The position numbers and the translations under genes are program-made. A stretch of 64,000 nt of DNA, taken from Micromussa lordhowensis. Its lineage: Eukaryota; Cnidaria; Anthozoa; Scleractinia; Lobophylliidae. The notes beneath the pieces are model-generated. The model had not been told where the DNA came from. It saw nothing but the letters and a program-made list of their open reading frames with translations, and made no database searches. How positions within the stretch are numbered: the first letter of the stretch is position 1; each line of letters begins with the position of its first letter. Below are positions 42,501 to 57,500 of this stretch, one piece after another. The stretch is from assembly GCA_964020085.1 (NCBI GenBank), contig OZ026604.1, forward strand, positions 29,689,118-29,753,117. The letters run 5' to 3'.

Positions 42501-45500
42501 CAACAATCCAAACAGAAACTCGGATGGCCAAGATTTGGGAAAGATTGAGAAAGATACGTGGATTTAAAATTTTCATTACGTCGACGATTGGCACAGTGTG
42601 CTTACCTCTAAGTAGCTTGAAGGTACAATTCCTCTTCTGTCACCCACCCGTCCCTCGTACCAATTGGCATCCACTTTGCGAACTAAGGCTATAATGTCTC
42701 CCTGAAAACAGGAGAGAATACAAATTCACTATGCTGGTCACGCCGGGTCAGAACAGGTTGCGTGACGATCAAAAAGACGTCACGATAGCTAAGTGATTAC
42801 GTTACTTTCAGTTTCAGTTTACACTCCTATTTCTCTAACCAAAATTGTTTGGTCTTTCTCGATTGAGATTTCAGGGACGGTTGCTTTAAAGACGATTAAA
42901 AAAATCCGTTCATAGCTCGAATCAAGTTACAGGTTTTTTTTTTGTTTATATGTTCACTTGTATCTTCGCCATCTACGAGAATAATTCGAACTCGTAATGT
43001 GACCAGCTCTCAGTTAGCTTAAAAGCGCCTCAGTTGGTAGAGCACTACACCGATATCGCAGAGGTTTTAATTTGTTTTAATTTGTTTTAATTTCACAACT
43101 GTTTAAGTTGTTATATAACTATGACGATCAATCATGTCTTCGTATCTTTCTCCGCAGTTCAAATATATGATTTCTCATATATTCACTTGTAGTTTGGGAT
43201 ATACGCCAAGCAGAACTGAGGGTTCGGTCATTCATAGAAAGTTTGACATAATCCACAGCTTATGCCAACGATGAACGTGCAGTTTGGTTTTATAAAACGT
43301 CAAAGTGGTATCTTCATTGTTTCTGGTCCTCCACTTACCACTACAACTTAATGTATCAAAATATTTTTGATACTAAATGTATCAAAACTGAGAAGGCAAA
43401 ACAAACTCAAAATTTTACTTTCGTATGATACTTCATAACATACAACACAAATGTGTCCTCCTACCTTGCTACAAGGCAGCTCTCTTTGTGTTTCCGCCTT
43501 GAAGCTGTATCTCACTCGTGCCTCTCCCTCCAGAGTGACAGATTGTGTGGCTGGTTGAGCAGAAGGCCGCGGGGAAATCTGTTGAACCTGAGGCTGCGCG
43601 AAAGTTGTTGGCTGTTGGTGCTGCTGTGGCTGTGTTTGTGGTTGTATAACACTAACTTGGACACGTGGAGGTTGCTTTTGAGTCGGTGGGGGAGGGGGTG
43701 GTTCGTCCTCCTCCTCCTCCTCGTCTGCAGGTCGAATCTGAATAAAAAGGAAGTTTGATCAGTAATCATATTCAGTGGCGGATATACAGGCACTCAAAAG
43801 CTGGATGTTGGGGAGGAGCAGCAACGAGTCAGGGAGCAGGGATGGCGCAATGGTGAGAGTGCTCGCCTCACATCAATGTGTCCTGGGCTCGATGCCGGCC
43901 CGGTGCCATACGTGGGTTGAGTTTGCTGTTGGTTCTGGTCTTGCTTCGAGGGTTTTTCTCCGGGTTCTCCGGCTCTCCTCCCTCCACAAAAACCAACATT
44001 TGCAGATTCCAATTCGACCAGGATTAGAGGACGAGCTAATGTGAGAATATAACTTTTTTCTTGCCGTTTAAAAATCAAACACTGTTGTTGTCTGGAAATT
44101 CAACATGGCGGCCTCTTCAAGTAAAATAATTCTGTCATGTTTTCGTAGCTAAACCGATAGAGGTCGCAAACGTCTACCGCTAAACGCCTAACCTGGACAT
44201 GCCGTTAACATGAAAACCGTGGAGCTAAATGTCTCTAACACTGTGATGTATATACGAAATAATTCATATTTGAGCTGCGGTTGTAGATGAAAGTGAAGAA
44301 TGATCATCGCAGTATATTTTCCAATTGCTTACATTGGAAAATATACTGCGATGATCATTTTTCACTTCCTTTTTGTCTCTAATACTATTATAAGGAGTCT
44401 TGCGTTTAACATCCTGAGCAGAATAAATAAACAATAACTTGTTTGGTGCCAAAATATGCTCTAATATTGGTCCGCGGACATTAGCTGTTCTGAGAAACGA
44501 ACGCTCTCGGAAAACTGTGAGCTTTGTGGAACAGATAATGTCCAAGGACAAATGTCCGAGCATATTTTCACGCCAAATGGATTCTATCGTGTTTACTATC
44601 GTTCAAATTATTTTCGCAACACGCACGGTTTTAAAAATTTGGGACGATTTCTCGGATAATCCTCAGTATTCAGTCACGTAACGTGTCTAGACCAACAGCG
44701 CGCGAACGAAAATATTTGATGGATTATAATTTGGAACAGCAAATAGTGATATTCTACTTAAATTCGCCAGTGCTTATCGACTTTTTGGTACATTTAGTCA
44801 GTCTGATAATACTTGAAATTCTATAGCAACGAAACATACCTCAACATAATTTGTAGGGAAAATTCCACGCCTTCCATTTAGTTCTCCGTCAATCCAGTTC
44901 TTATCCACTTGTCTTCTCACGGCAATGATGTCGCCTTTTCTGAACGACAGCTCTCTGGTGAATGAAAAAGCAATTCTGTCAAGATAACTGTACAATTACA
45001 AACACACGTTTTGGTAAAATGGACGAGTGTGTAAAGGACACACAAATGAATGAATGAACGCCAAACTAAACGAGTAAGACAGACTTCAGTTCACGTATTC
45101 TTCTCCTTTCATACTTACTCACCAAAACGTTCATCTCGTTGGCCTTGTCGTCATGTTCAAAGAGGTTAATTCTATCACAATAATGTGCAAAACTAGCGCT
45201 ATATATATTTTTCACGATACTTGTATTCCAGCAGCCCGGTTAAAACAGGTCATATGAAGTCCTGTTGGTCTTTCAATCACGCGAAAGCTCAAACCACAGT
45301 TCAGAATAAGGATTTTGGGAAAGAAACACTTTGGATGAGACATTCCTCACCAGTTGCAGTTTGTCCGCTTACAGGCTCGCCAAAATACAGCAAGGCTTGT
45401 AAAACTACTTACAGAAAAATACGCACGCTGATTGGATTAAAATCTGTTTCTGTTAAAAAAAAATAGAAAACACGATCCATGTTTCTTTCGAGATACAGAT

Positions 45501-48500
45501 ACTCGTAAAAGTTTGGGAGAACTCGAAAAAGCTGTAGAAACAAACACTCGCCTACATGTATCGGCTCGGGTTACCACAGCATCTTTCATTCTCCCAAACA
45601 TCCACTCGTGTTTCTATAACTCCATAGAAACGAGGAACATGTCTTCTATTTTTTAAGCAGAAACGCGATTTATAACCAATCAGCAGGCGTATTTTATTTG
45701 GGCTATTTTCTAAACAATGATACTTCACGCTGATGACTTACTTCTCTGTCTGACCCTGGAAGCTGTACAAAGCCCTGGCCAGAAATTGTGGTCTGTTAGC
45801 TTCTCTTCTGGCAGCTTCTTCCTCTTCTTCTCTTCTTCTCCTCTCCAGTTCAGCCTCGTACTCTCTCCTCAGTCGTTCTTCTTCCTGCCTCCTCCTCAAC
45901 TGTTCCTCTTCCTCTTCCAGCCTTCTCCTCTCCTCCTCCTCCTGCCTTCGTCTTTGTTCTTCCTCCTCCATCCTTCTGCGTGTCGCCTCCTCTTCTCGTC
46001 TTCTCAACACATCTTCATCCGATGGAGGTTGTTGTCGGATCTGTAGTTCTTCTGACGCAGTTCGTGTCGGACCCTGATTAAATATATCAGAAAACAAAAC
46101 TTTATGAGCTATGTTTGTTGTATGTAATCAAATGATTGAGTCTGCATACAAGCTAAGTGGCCCATCAGGCGGGACCTTATCCTGGTTTCTGTAGCATGAA
46201 GCGACTAGGAGTACTTCTACTCCCCCCTGGATGGCATGCCAGTCCATCGCAGGGTTACCCCCAGCATTAAGGTCGCCGGTACCCATTTATACACCAGGGT
46301 GGAGAGAGGAAATGTGAGAGTAAAGTGTCTTGCCCAAGAACACAACACAATGTCCCCGGCCAGGGTTCGAACCCGGACCGCTCAATCCAGAGACTTCTCG
46401 ATTCTTTAATTAATTGCACTACACACACTAAGCATTAGGGCACGAAAAAAATGAATGAGAAGTTACCGGTGGCCTTCTTTGGAAGCGACTCTCGTACAGA
46501 CTTGTCGCACTGGGAGGTTGATATTTCTCCTCCATCTGAACTGTCACAGATCCTGGAGATCTCCTTTGGTCTAAATAAGATGGAGACACGTTTACCGTGG
46601 TAGGGGCTGAGGAGACTGGTTCCTGAAATCTTCTCTCCTCGCCGACGTTTGCTATAAAGAAAAAAATGAAAAATTACTCACTGAAATAACGCAAACTCTG
46701 ATCGCCTGACGTTGACTAAAATAAAAATACTGGTTGAAACAGAGAAAAATATTGATCAGCTTTTAGCGTTCAATAGAAACACGCCTAAGTTTCTTGTTTT
46801 CTCAGGTTGTTTACCATTTACACGGAGAAACTGGTTCGTCGACGGTTGTGCGAATGGTAAGCTAAAATGCCTGATGGCAAGTTCCGTTCGGATTGTCCAT
46901 TACTAAAAACAAAACAATTTACATGATAAACTGGGCTGCAAGACTGGCAAAACTCGTAGATAGAATTAAAAAAAGAACCGACGTTATTTACCATAAGATG
47001 GCTTCTTGTGAACAATATAGGATTCAGGTTCTTCAATCGTCTGCACTGGCACCTCAACCCCTTTCTGCATATCCTTGTACCACGCTGGAACATGGCTTTG
47101 ACTTGGCCGTGATGGTTTTCTCTCACCAGTCTGCTGCCAGGAAGGTTTTCGATCGCTTTCGTCACTGGACCATGATGGCGCAGGCTGAGACGATACGCTA
47201 CTAGTGTAAGAATTTCTCACGGGAGCTTCATTGACGTAATCTGTCTTCCTTGTAAACACATCATTGTCTCTGTAGTCAGGAGAGGGAGATGCACTCCTTG
47301 GAGGCGTTGAAGAACCAGAGCCACCTTCGTACTCTCTGACTGTTCCCTTGGCGACATCACTAGCGAGTAAACCTGAGAGATTCGAGGAGGCTGAATGGAA
47401 AGAAAAGATCTTATTAGAACATTAAATTAGCTCTTCTCTTTTTTCCTACCTCAAGCAACGTCGTTCATTTTGTTGACTCTCTGGATGAAACCCTAGTGTG
47501 TGCCCATTCAAATGAACTTGCTATTGAACAATACTTTCATGTGGTACTGTTTACTATGCTGTACAAGGTGGTTCTAACTTTTAGGGTTAGGAAAGAACAT
47601 TAGCGTGTGACCATTCAAACGAAAGCTATTGAGTAGTAATTTTTCTTTGACACTGTTTTTCAGAGAGAGTGAGTGAATGAATTATTTCAGAAAACAACAC
47701 ATACTTCCTGCATTTGAATGCAATTCTTTGAACATCTCCTTGTACCACTTTCCTCCTCTTTGGATTGACTACAAAAACAAAAAAAGTCAACATGACTTCT
47801 TAATAATTGATTTTACACACAGACTAAAACTCCCGTGTTGAGAATGTATCAAAGTGTGCAGGGCCAAGCGGCAGAAGTGAATTTCCTCTCACAAGACAAG
47901 TGACTGTTCACTTGGAACAATAAATAATTATTAGTGGCACCTCTGCAGAGTAACTATTCATCCACTATTTCTGGATCAAATTGGAACTTTAAAACCACAA
48001 CAACATTTATTGATACAAGAGAGACAACCAAAAAAAATATTTCAATTTAGAATTTTGAAACTGTTTTAAAGAGGAAGAACAAGAGCTTGCTACGGTAGGG
48101 TGTGAATGCAACTTACTGGGCGATGCGGTCCCACATTAGTTGTCTCCAAAATCTTTTGCTCCTCACTATATTTCCTGGGTCTGGTTTGAGTTGGTGGAGC
48201 TCCTCTAATGGACCGTGGTTCCTTTGTGGCTGCAAATTGATCAAATGAGCAATGAAATCATTCTGGACAGAATATGAAATGAGTGTCAAAAGATTTGTTT
48301 CAAACTTTCAGCAGAAGCCAATTGGCGCTGAAGCCCTAAAGGTATCCAACACACACAATGCATGCAAAGGACTGTCTAGCTGGCCCCACAGGGTGAAGCT
48401 CTTTGTAAGCTAAAGGTTCCAAATCATCATAGGCCCACTTGCAAAGACAGTTTCAAGGGTTTTATTAGGGAGTTAAAGAAAACCGCTACGGTAAAGGCAA

Positions 48501-51500
48501 TGGCAACAGGAATGTCACTAAACCAAAGGTTTAATGAGCAGAACAATGGATGTGCACGTGCATAATAGTTCTTTGTACATCTCTTTGCTGTCCTCTACAA
48601 GACATCAACATGAAAATGACCAAATTCTGCGTTGTGAGGAGAATGTGAACCACAATGTTAAACACAACAGATAATTACATTGTGTTCCATAGTCAATTTT
48701 GAGTTTTCACAAAGAAAAACAAACTAAATGACTTTAGAGTATCGCAAGATTCTTAGGTAAGACAAATTCATTTTTTCCATCAATGTTGTCCTTGGTGTCG
48801 AGTTGCTGCTACTCAAGCTCCCTAGTAAGGCCTGGGTGCTGGGCAAATTGACTGTCTATAAGTCAAAATGATTTTGACCAACTGGTTGACTATCTTGAAA
48901 AAATCCCTTAAGAAGTTCAGTTTAAAGGTCTCTTCCTAGACAAACTGGGAAACATTGTATACCAAGCCAGCCCATGTTACAGAGTTACTTTAAAACATAA
49001 ACACGTGAACCAAACCTTCAACAGCTGCCTGTTCTTTTTGTTTTCTAAATTGCTGCAGAGCTGGCCTATTTGTAACTGATGGACCTGAGTCAGAGCTACT
49101 TGCATCACCGTTTGCCATGTTGAATTCTTCCTCAGAGCCAATAGAACCTGATGTCAACCTTGATAAGGAAACAAAGACAAACTTATGGCTATGTAAAATT
49201 GGCGTCAAGTTTAACTACATATACATGCTATTATGCTGTTATCAGCCCTCCAGGTTGTAACATCTTTTTTACAGTTCAGAGCAATGTTTTCTGGAAACCA
49301 GATAAATTACTACCTGTTGTTTCATGCCAATAGGCAGGAAAAACCTGTGGGCATTCACAGGACAATTCTGTTCAAGCTGCATTTTAATGTATTCACTGCA
49401 GCTTGTATGCATACATGTACTTCGACGACATCAATTCAGGCAATAAAGGCTTATGACTCAGATTTGGTATTCTCTTTTTATAAGTTGCAGATTTAGACCA
49501 CTGGAAAAGCAAAAGCTCTTACTTCAAAACAAAGTTTTACTACTCAGTACATCGTTGTTTACATGTACAGTGTATGGCATGTAAAGCCTTCTTCCAGTGC
49601 ATAATGTTGTTGTTTAATTGAGAAAGTTAATGAAAGTTTCCAAATCACTTTCAAACAATCAATAAAAAGAAAAAGTTATATATATTTAAATGTTTATACC
49701 CCAAGTGTAATGTTTTTGGTATTTCAATTCGCAATCAGTGTGACATTTAGACTGACTTACTTATCACTTCTCTTGCTTTCCTCATTATTCATTTATAAAT
49801 GACTTTTCTCTTGGTTTAAAATAAGTTACGATTATATGCTTAAAATTAGCTTGCTAATTTATGTCTCTAGGCATAATTTACTGTTAATTATTTGGTGATA
49901 TACAAATTTAATTTCATTACTTCAAATACTTTTAATGCAGCAGTTATTAACAAAATATTTAATTTGAACTTTTTTTAATTTTAAACTTTGCTAGTCATCT
50001 ACATTGTAATTCCTCATATGTAAGTTCAATATGTTTATTGTTTTAACATTATTAGGAAGCTACCAAAAAGTACAGTGGTACAAACAGCATTGCTGCAAAT
50101 TTGCCCATTCAACAATGGCAGCTAAGTGAATGGAAAAATGAAAGGTCTAGAATGCAAAACACCACACACACAAAAGAGAATGAACAAGCTCCAGTCAGAC
50201 AAATTGATTTACAGTTAATGAGATATTACTTACAAGAAAGGGGCCAGTTAAAATACCTTGGCAGTATGCGATCAGTCACGCCACGGAAGACAGTAGAACA
50301 GTATTAATGATGGGTGTAAGGCAAGGTTAGACTGTAACTTATTCATTCCCATACACAGAGGTACACAAGTAAACATTGAATGAAATGGAAAACAAAGATA
50401 TGGGAGTGAGTGAAGAAATTAAGTTACTGTGAATTATATAATGCAAGTTAAAGTGCAAAATAAGAAGTAATTATTGGAAATACTAACTGTAAATTAGTTC
50501 CAGTTGTTTGTAAACCACTTTCATCATATCTATGAAATTATACATAACAAGGAAAACGTGATGGTCATTAGTAAAATTGAAGAGAATCAAGTGGCAACAC
50601 TGAACACTTTATAAATACTTACCACATAGCTGTTGTATTATTATAATTTTTGATTACTGCCATCTGCTGTTTAATGCTACATGTACACCTGGGATTTGAA
50701 TTCCCCTCTCTACACTAATATTTTATTAATCTAATTGAGTGCAAACAGTGATTGTTAATTTAAAGTGACAAGATTGGAATAACTATTCAGTAACATTTTT
50801 TCATCAAGGCTACATTTACATGTACACCACTCTCTCAAGTCCAGTGTACTCCTTCCTTGAAAGGTGCACCCCAGTCTGACCACATGAAACTAACTAATGA
50901 TGAGATGTACATTAAGTGTCGACATGCTTGATTTTTATTTTCTCTCAGGATTTAAAGATGATTTCCAGTTGGTACTGTGCAGTCTCATCACCCCAATGTT
51001 TGCGAGTCTCAATCGATGGAATATGAATCAATGCTATTTGTTACGAACCGCTTACCTTTAGTTATATTTCCGGCATATTAAACTCTTTTTTAAGAAGTTT
51101 CTTTGATTTTCACAGCTATGAATTTGTTTAATCAAGTGATGTCAGAAAGAACGAGGCATAAAGCTTTGCATCCATAATGGCGTCATGAAACATTGAATTC
51201 ACTTCATGTAACTAGTTGTGAAAAATTACATTTCATGAATCAAAAATAAAAAATGTAAACAAACTCTTAACAGTGCGCAGTACGGGCTGGAATTCATCTT
51301 TATTACAGGAATTTCACTACATCTTGCACATGATGTGAAGTACATGTACAAAATTATATGGAGCCAGTGACCTTTGCAAAACCACTAACCACGCATTCGT
51401 CTTTACTGAGCTGGCAATGGCAAATGAAAAAGATTTGAGAAAAGAGTTTGAAGGTCATTTTGCACTTACATGTAATTATCAATCATGTGAAAGGGTTTTA

Positions 51501-54500
51501 ATTAATACTTCACACAACTATCACATTTATGCATTAACTTTGTTAACATTTAAAGTTATGTTTTGTCATTGCAATAAGATTCCTGCTTCCAGGGTTCTTA
51601 AGAGGATGAATTCTTTAAAGTTCTGATTGAAGTGATTGTTTAATATGTATTACTGTGTTGCATTTTCCCTCTGCAATGTATTAGTCTTCTGGTATGTATG
51701 TTGTACATGTAGGTCAAAATAAAATTCAGGATAAATGAAATTCCTAAACATCTTTTAACCCTAATTATTCATGGATCATGAATGATTAGGGTTAGAAGAC
51801 AAAAGAAATTGAGAATAAAACTAGGTTAAAATCATTTTAACCTACAACATGTACATTAATTTTACTCATTTTAGATGATTCAATTTCCACTTGTACTACA
51901 GTCTACTCACATCATTAGTAGCCAAGTTTGGCCACCAAAAGTAGGCAACAAAAACAAAACTAATCTTGTTCAGTTAATGTTATTTTTCACGCATATAAAT
52001 GTAAAATTCAGGGGAAAAAACCTTAGAATAGTAAAAAATCAATTTAAGGAACTGGTTGAACACAAACGTGAGTGAGTTAATTAACTCTAGAGTGCCAAAG
52101 TCAGCTTAGATTAATTTGAAAGATTTAGACACATTCTTACATAAATTACTTTTTGTTGTCCAATAATTAATTTCTGAACCAAGCGCTACTTACCGCCTTC
52201 CTCCTCGTCCAATAGGACGTGGTTTGTCAGTAAATCCCCGAGCATCTGCTGGTGCTTTCACATAAAGAGTACTAGGTTCTACAAAAAGGCAGAAATGATT
52301 ACTGTGAGTAATGATGACTGTCATCTTTAGACATTCAAATTCCAGGGTTTCACTAAGAGCCCAGCACAGGGCAAATTGATCAGCTGTCAGGATTATTTTT
52401 GCCCGGCTTGTTTGACCATCTAGAGAAAAGTTTTTCTTATTGATAAAGAAGTTCAGTTCAAAAAGTTTTGCTTACCTGTGAGAACCAGTTGCCCTCTGGC
52501 TGAAAAACGTTAACGAAACCCCTGAGATGCTAGACTATTTTTTTGTTCTAGTGTTACAATCAGTGGTAATGGTTCAAGTTAAAGGATCAAGAGCTAAGGC
52601 AGCTCACAAGGGCTAGCCGTAAGGTGTGTAACTTAGGCTTCTAGTGTATCTCAGGCAACCTCCAGCAGTTTTTTTGTCACTACATTGCCTCAACAATCCT
52701 ACTAATTTGTAGTGCTTCCAGAATTACTAGATAATACTCTTATTTATAGTAGCTCACCTGGAATAGCTTGTCGATGGTAGAAATAACTCAAAATACCGTG
52801 ACGTAGCCCCTTTAATGTAGAAGTTGTATACATTAAAAGCATTGTTTACCTGATGACGTTGAAGAACTGGATGCTGATCGAATAGCCTCTATGCCATGAA
52901 CTAATTTTATTTGCTCTGGAGGTCGAACTACGCCTGATATGATATCAGGATTCCACTCATTGCCATCTGATAAATGATCTAGAAAGCAAGAAAAGTGACA
53001 ACATTGACACAAAAAGTTGAGGTGTGCACGTCAGTGGTTGCAGATGGGTTATTTAAGAACACTGTGTGTCTGTAGGCATACCTACAGACACACAGTTGTT
53101 AAAACATGCATGTAACACTCAGTTATTCGTTGCTCAGTATGAGAGGAAATCTCTCAAGGAAAACATTTAAAGGGAACCTCCACTCTTACAACAAGTTGGC
53201 TTTAAAATGTTTGAAGTAATGACTATCTCAAATTTTTCTGGACACGGTGAAAATAATATTCAAGAGTGACAAAAATTGAGTTAAGGTTATTGCCTATTTT
53301 CGCTTTTAAATTTCCTGTGCACTTTTGTGACGTCATTTGGTTGCCACTTTTGTTAGGAAGCAGAGCATCTTTTGTGTGAAACAATTGGGCAACCATATAA
53401 CTTCATGTAATCCAAGATGGCGGCACGCAGGAAACCCAAAAGCAAATATAGGTGATAAGCAAACCCTGTTTTTCGGACACTGATTCTTCATCGCTAGGCC
53501 GTTCAACCAAAATTTGACATAAGACAGTATTCCCTACAAGTTAACATCCTTTTGCTTTAAGAGTGGAGGTTTCCTTTAACAATAAATTATTATTAATAAT
53601 TACACTGTTTTCAGTGAAACTATATTTTTTGTCACTTCCTTCCAGTCTTCCTGGCTTCTGCAGAATTAACCAACTAGGACTATTGCTGCTACAACAAACT
53701 GCATGCAGGATACCAGCCCTTGGAGCTCCTCTTTCCACCACTGTGAAGCAAATTGCATCTTGCACAAAAACAACAGTGCAACATTGAAAAGTGCTCATAT
53801 CTAGACCCACTCTGCACAGAGTCAAACTTGCCAACCATTAAGCAAAGTACTGCATCTGATGTCACAAGGAAAGAGTTTTTCATTCACAAAACATTTCAGC
53901 TGCAAATAACAAACCTCTCTGTGAGTTAAAAGCATCATCGTTATTATTTTCTTCAACACCTCTCCATCTCTTCATGTCTGCCTCCCTTTTTTCACCCCCT
54001 CTGGGCATAGTGGCATAAGACAACACTTCGTTTGAGGATGATGGCTTGAACGTTGCCTTGGTGACATGACTAGGCCTCCCCGTGTTTATGTCGTCAGTTG
54101 TTTTTGACACAGACGATGTGAAAAAACTACCACTTGTTGAGTTGGGCTCTGGGGATGAAGCAGGTTTTCTGCAAAAGCGAAATAAAATAAATAAATTAAA
54201 ATATCTTAGAGGAGAAGCCACTTCTGCCTAAGCTGGTTTTCATTTGGGTCCTCCATCCTGGTTGAATTGGTATTTGGAGGTGCTGGTTTATGTGGAGGGA
54301 GGAAAACCAAAGAACCTGGAGAAAAACCTTTGGAGCAAGGCGAGAACCAGCAACAAACTCAACCCACATGACATCAGGCTGGAATAGAACCCAGGCCACA
54401 TTGGTAGGAGGCGATTGCCCTCCCCACTGTGCCATCCCCGCTCTGCAAAAGTTTCCACTGAAACTGGAAGTTCTAAAAAAATGTCAAGGTATAAAATACT

Positions 54501-57500
54501 TTCATACTCTGAATTTGTTTTTCTACAGTCATGTATATGTAAAAGAAACATTTTTAATTTTAAGGCCAAAATCAATTATAACCTCTTGCCCTGATGTAAA
54601 GTAATGCTAGGAAACCTCCTACTTGCTACAGAATGAGTTTTCTATCCACAGCTGCATTTAAGAGGATGGGTGAATTGCCTATGCCCTGACAGAGATTCAA
54701 ATGATCACATTCCTACCACAGAGTACAATACTACACTGCTCGTACAGCTTCTAAGTACATGTATGTGCAAACACAAACTAAGTAATCATACTCTGTAGAG
54801 ATAACAAAACCTCCATAAGTTTACATAACAATAGCTAAAACACTCAAGTGAAATGAACCTGGGTTACTATTTTTAGAATTTCCAAAGAAATTGATCAACC
54901 AAGGCATTCAATTTTACTTCACTACCAAGTTTCTTTCATTCTCACAATCACATACTAACTGATTTTGGTAATTAATTCTAACTTTAACAATCAATTCCTC
55001 ATGTGATCTGTGAGATATATAAGTACAGTGATGCAGTTAGCACTATAACAAGATCCCTGACAAAATTAAAAGCTCCCTTGGTGGTGAAAATTTGTGACTT
55101 GTATGGATTATTTAGTTTAAATTAACACTTCCTTTTTTGTTTCATATTTACCCAAGCTACAAGCTCTTTAACAGTCAGTTATTTAGAAACAGGAAAAAGA
55201 ATGCCTGCCCACTGATTTCTTTTGTAATCAAAGGGCCTATTGTGTGCTATCACTGTTGTTTTCTTTTATTACAATAGATTATGTTCTCAACTTAGTCACA
55301 AGATATTTCTTGCTTCATGCTGACAATGTCATTGTCTTACACCTGGGAGGCACTTATTAATAAGTTTTTTTTTCTATGCAGGACATAATTTTCAAAATCA
55401 ATTAATTCTGAAAAACCGTAGTAATTACCTTTAATAACAATTTTAAAACAAAAATTACTACTGACCGCTGTACTAAAACAATGCAAGACTGACAAATAAT
55501 CATAGGAGTGACTGAGGTCCCAATGAAGGTTAAAATCTTTTTTCTCATCACTAATTGTCATACATTTTGTAGAATATGGTAGCACATGAACATCTTATTT
55601 CGTTCAAGGCACCAGTGTACTTGTTGTTCCACAGACATTGCAGATTACATACAACTATTCTGAATCAATAAATGAAAAAATTCCTGAGTAAAAAGTGACA
55701 AAATGCACTATAAGCTACAGCAAATTGCTAAGTCAAAGAATAAAAACTATCTACCATAGTGTTTATATACGGTGATGTCCAGAGATTATAAAACCAATGC
55801 AGATTGTACAAGTGGAAATGTACACAGTTACGTGTTCATACAGGTACATGTTTACAACACCAGATTTTCATGACCAGAGCAAGTTTTCACATTTAAATTT
55901 AATATAAGCATATAAAATGAAATCAGGACTGATAAGGCTAAATTACTGTCAGAATAATAAGACATTTCAAAAGTTAATAATGAAATTATAAGATACATCT
56001 GGCATTCAAATTAAGTTAAATTACAAATAGGGATATTCAAGTCATGATAAGCCCTTTATCTGTTTTGCATTGTGATATAGCAAGCCACTGAAACAAACAT
56101 GGCAGCTCATATGATAGATATTAATTTATGATATCTTAATAAAGCAAACAGCTTGTGAACTAAATACTGTAGATCTATATCTATAAGACATTGTAAGCAA
56201 CTTTGTTTACAACATTGAAAATTTGGGGTAGAGCAAGGAAAAACAGAAAAGACATTGAAATAAAAGGTTCAGTGTATTTTTTGGTTTTTCAGGTTAAATA
56301 AAGACTTTAATTTATAAGATGAAAAAACTAGAAATACACTATTAAAAGGTAGTCATGCCAATTTGTCTAGAATATGGAAAAAAACTGAGCAATTAATCCC
56401 AGCTTTTGTGAACAGATTCTCTGATAAAATTTTTAAATGTAAGAAATAAAAAAAGTAAAGAAATAATAAAAATAATTCATGAATTTAAAGTAGTCTAACA
56501 AAAACCTACAACACATACTACATGTATATTATTATTCATATATAAATTCTGTCAAATTTCATTTCGTTTTTTGACAAAAGCTATTTACATGTAAGTGAAG
56601 CATTTTCAAAAAAATGATTAAATAGTCTTTCAAATAAGACAACACTAAGATAAAATGCATCGTTCTTTCAAGATAAGTACATTATCTCAAAATGGTTAAC
56701 TTGTAAACCTACAATACGTTTCATTTTGCTCAAGAAATGCACACTGTTACTGCACATCTAAATAAAGAAATCATGCAAATAAATTTAGGAGGTGAAATTA
56801 ATATGAAATGAACAGTTTCAAGCACAGATGATCACACCACTGCAAAATCTACAGTTTTTACCATACATGTGCAAGATAATAAATTAATACAATGTAAAAA
56901 TGTTCTTTACTAGGCTTAAGGTTACACTGGACAGACACAACCATGTACAGTTTGATAAACGTACATGCAGGGCCATCCTTTTCATGTATATAACTGTGAT
57001 CTTCCTTCATTGCCAGACTTCAGCATAAACAAAAGGGATCAATTATATATGCCAGAAGAGAGGACCCAAATAAAACAATCACTGCTGAATAGCAACTCTT
57101 ATTAGACAAGTACTGTCCAAAACAAAGGGCTCTGAACAGACAAACTCTTACTGAATAATGAGTCCTCAGAATAGAATAAGATCACGTCAAACTAAAATTT
57201 GTACAGCTATGCCACAAGTCTAATAATTATAGTGAGTCATTTCATCTACAAATTTAAGCAAATGTGTTACCTGCTGAAAGTAAAGGTTGCTTTTGAAACA
57301 ACTTTCACTTCACTAGCCATGATATATGAGAAATTATTTCCTTGGGAAGTGTGATTCTCATGGGAAAGGACAGATAACTAAGCCAGATATTACTGGGCTG
57401 AAATGAGCATTCCAGCTGAACAGATCTAACCCAGCCTGTAATACAATAACTAGGCCTCTCCGATGACACACTAAAACAAAACAAATGCCTTAAAAGGAAG

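Noticed and set aside
45717..46046. Plus-strand Ser/Leu/Phe-rich frame of 109 codons
   Set aside because: Antisense of the Arg/Glu-rich SORBS exon.
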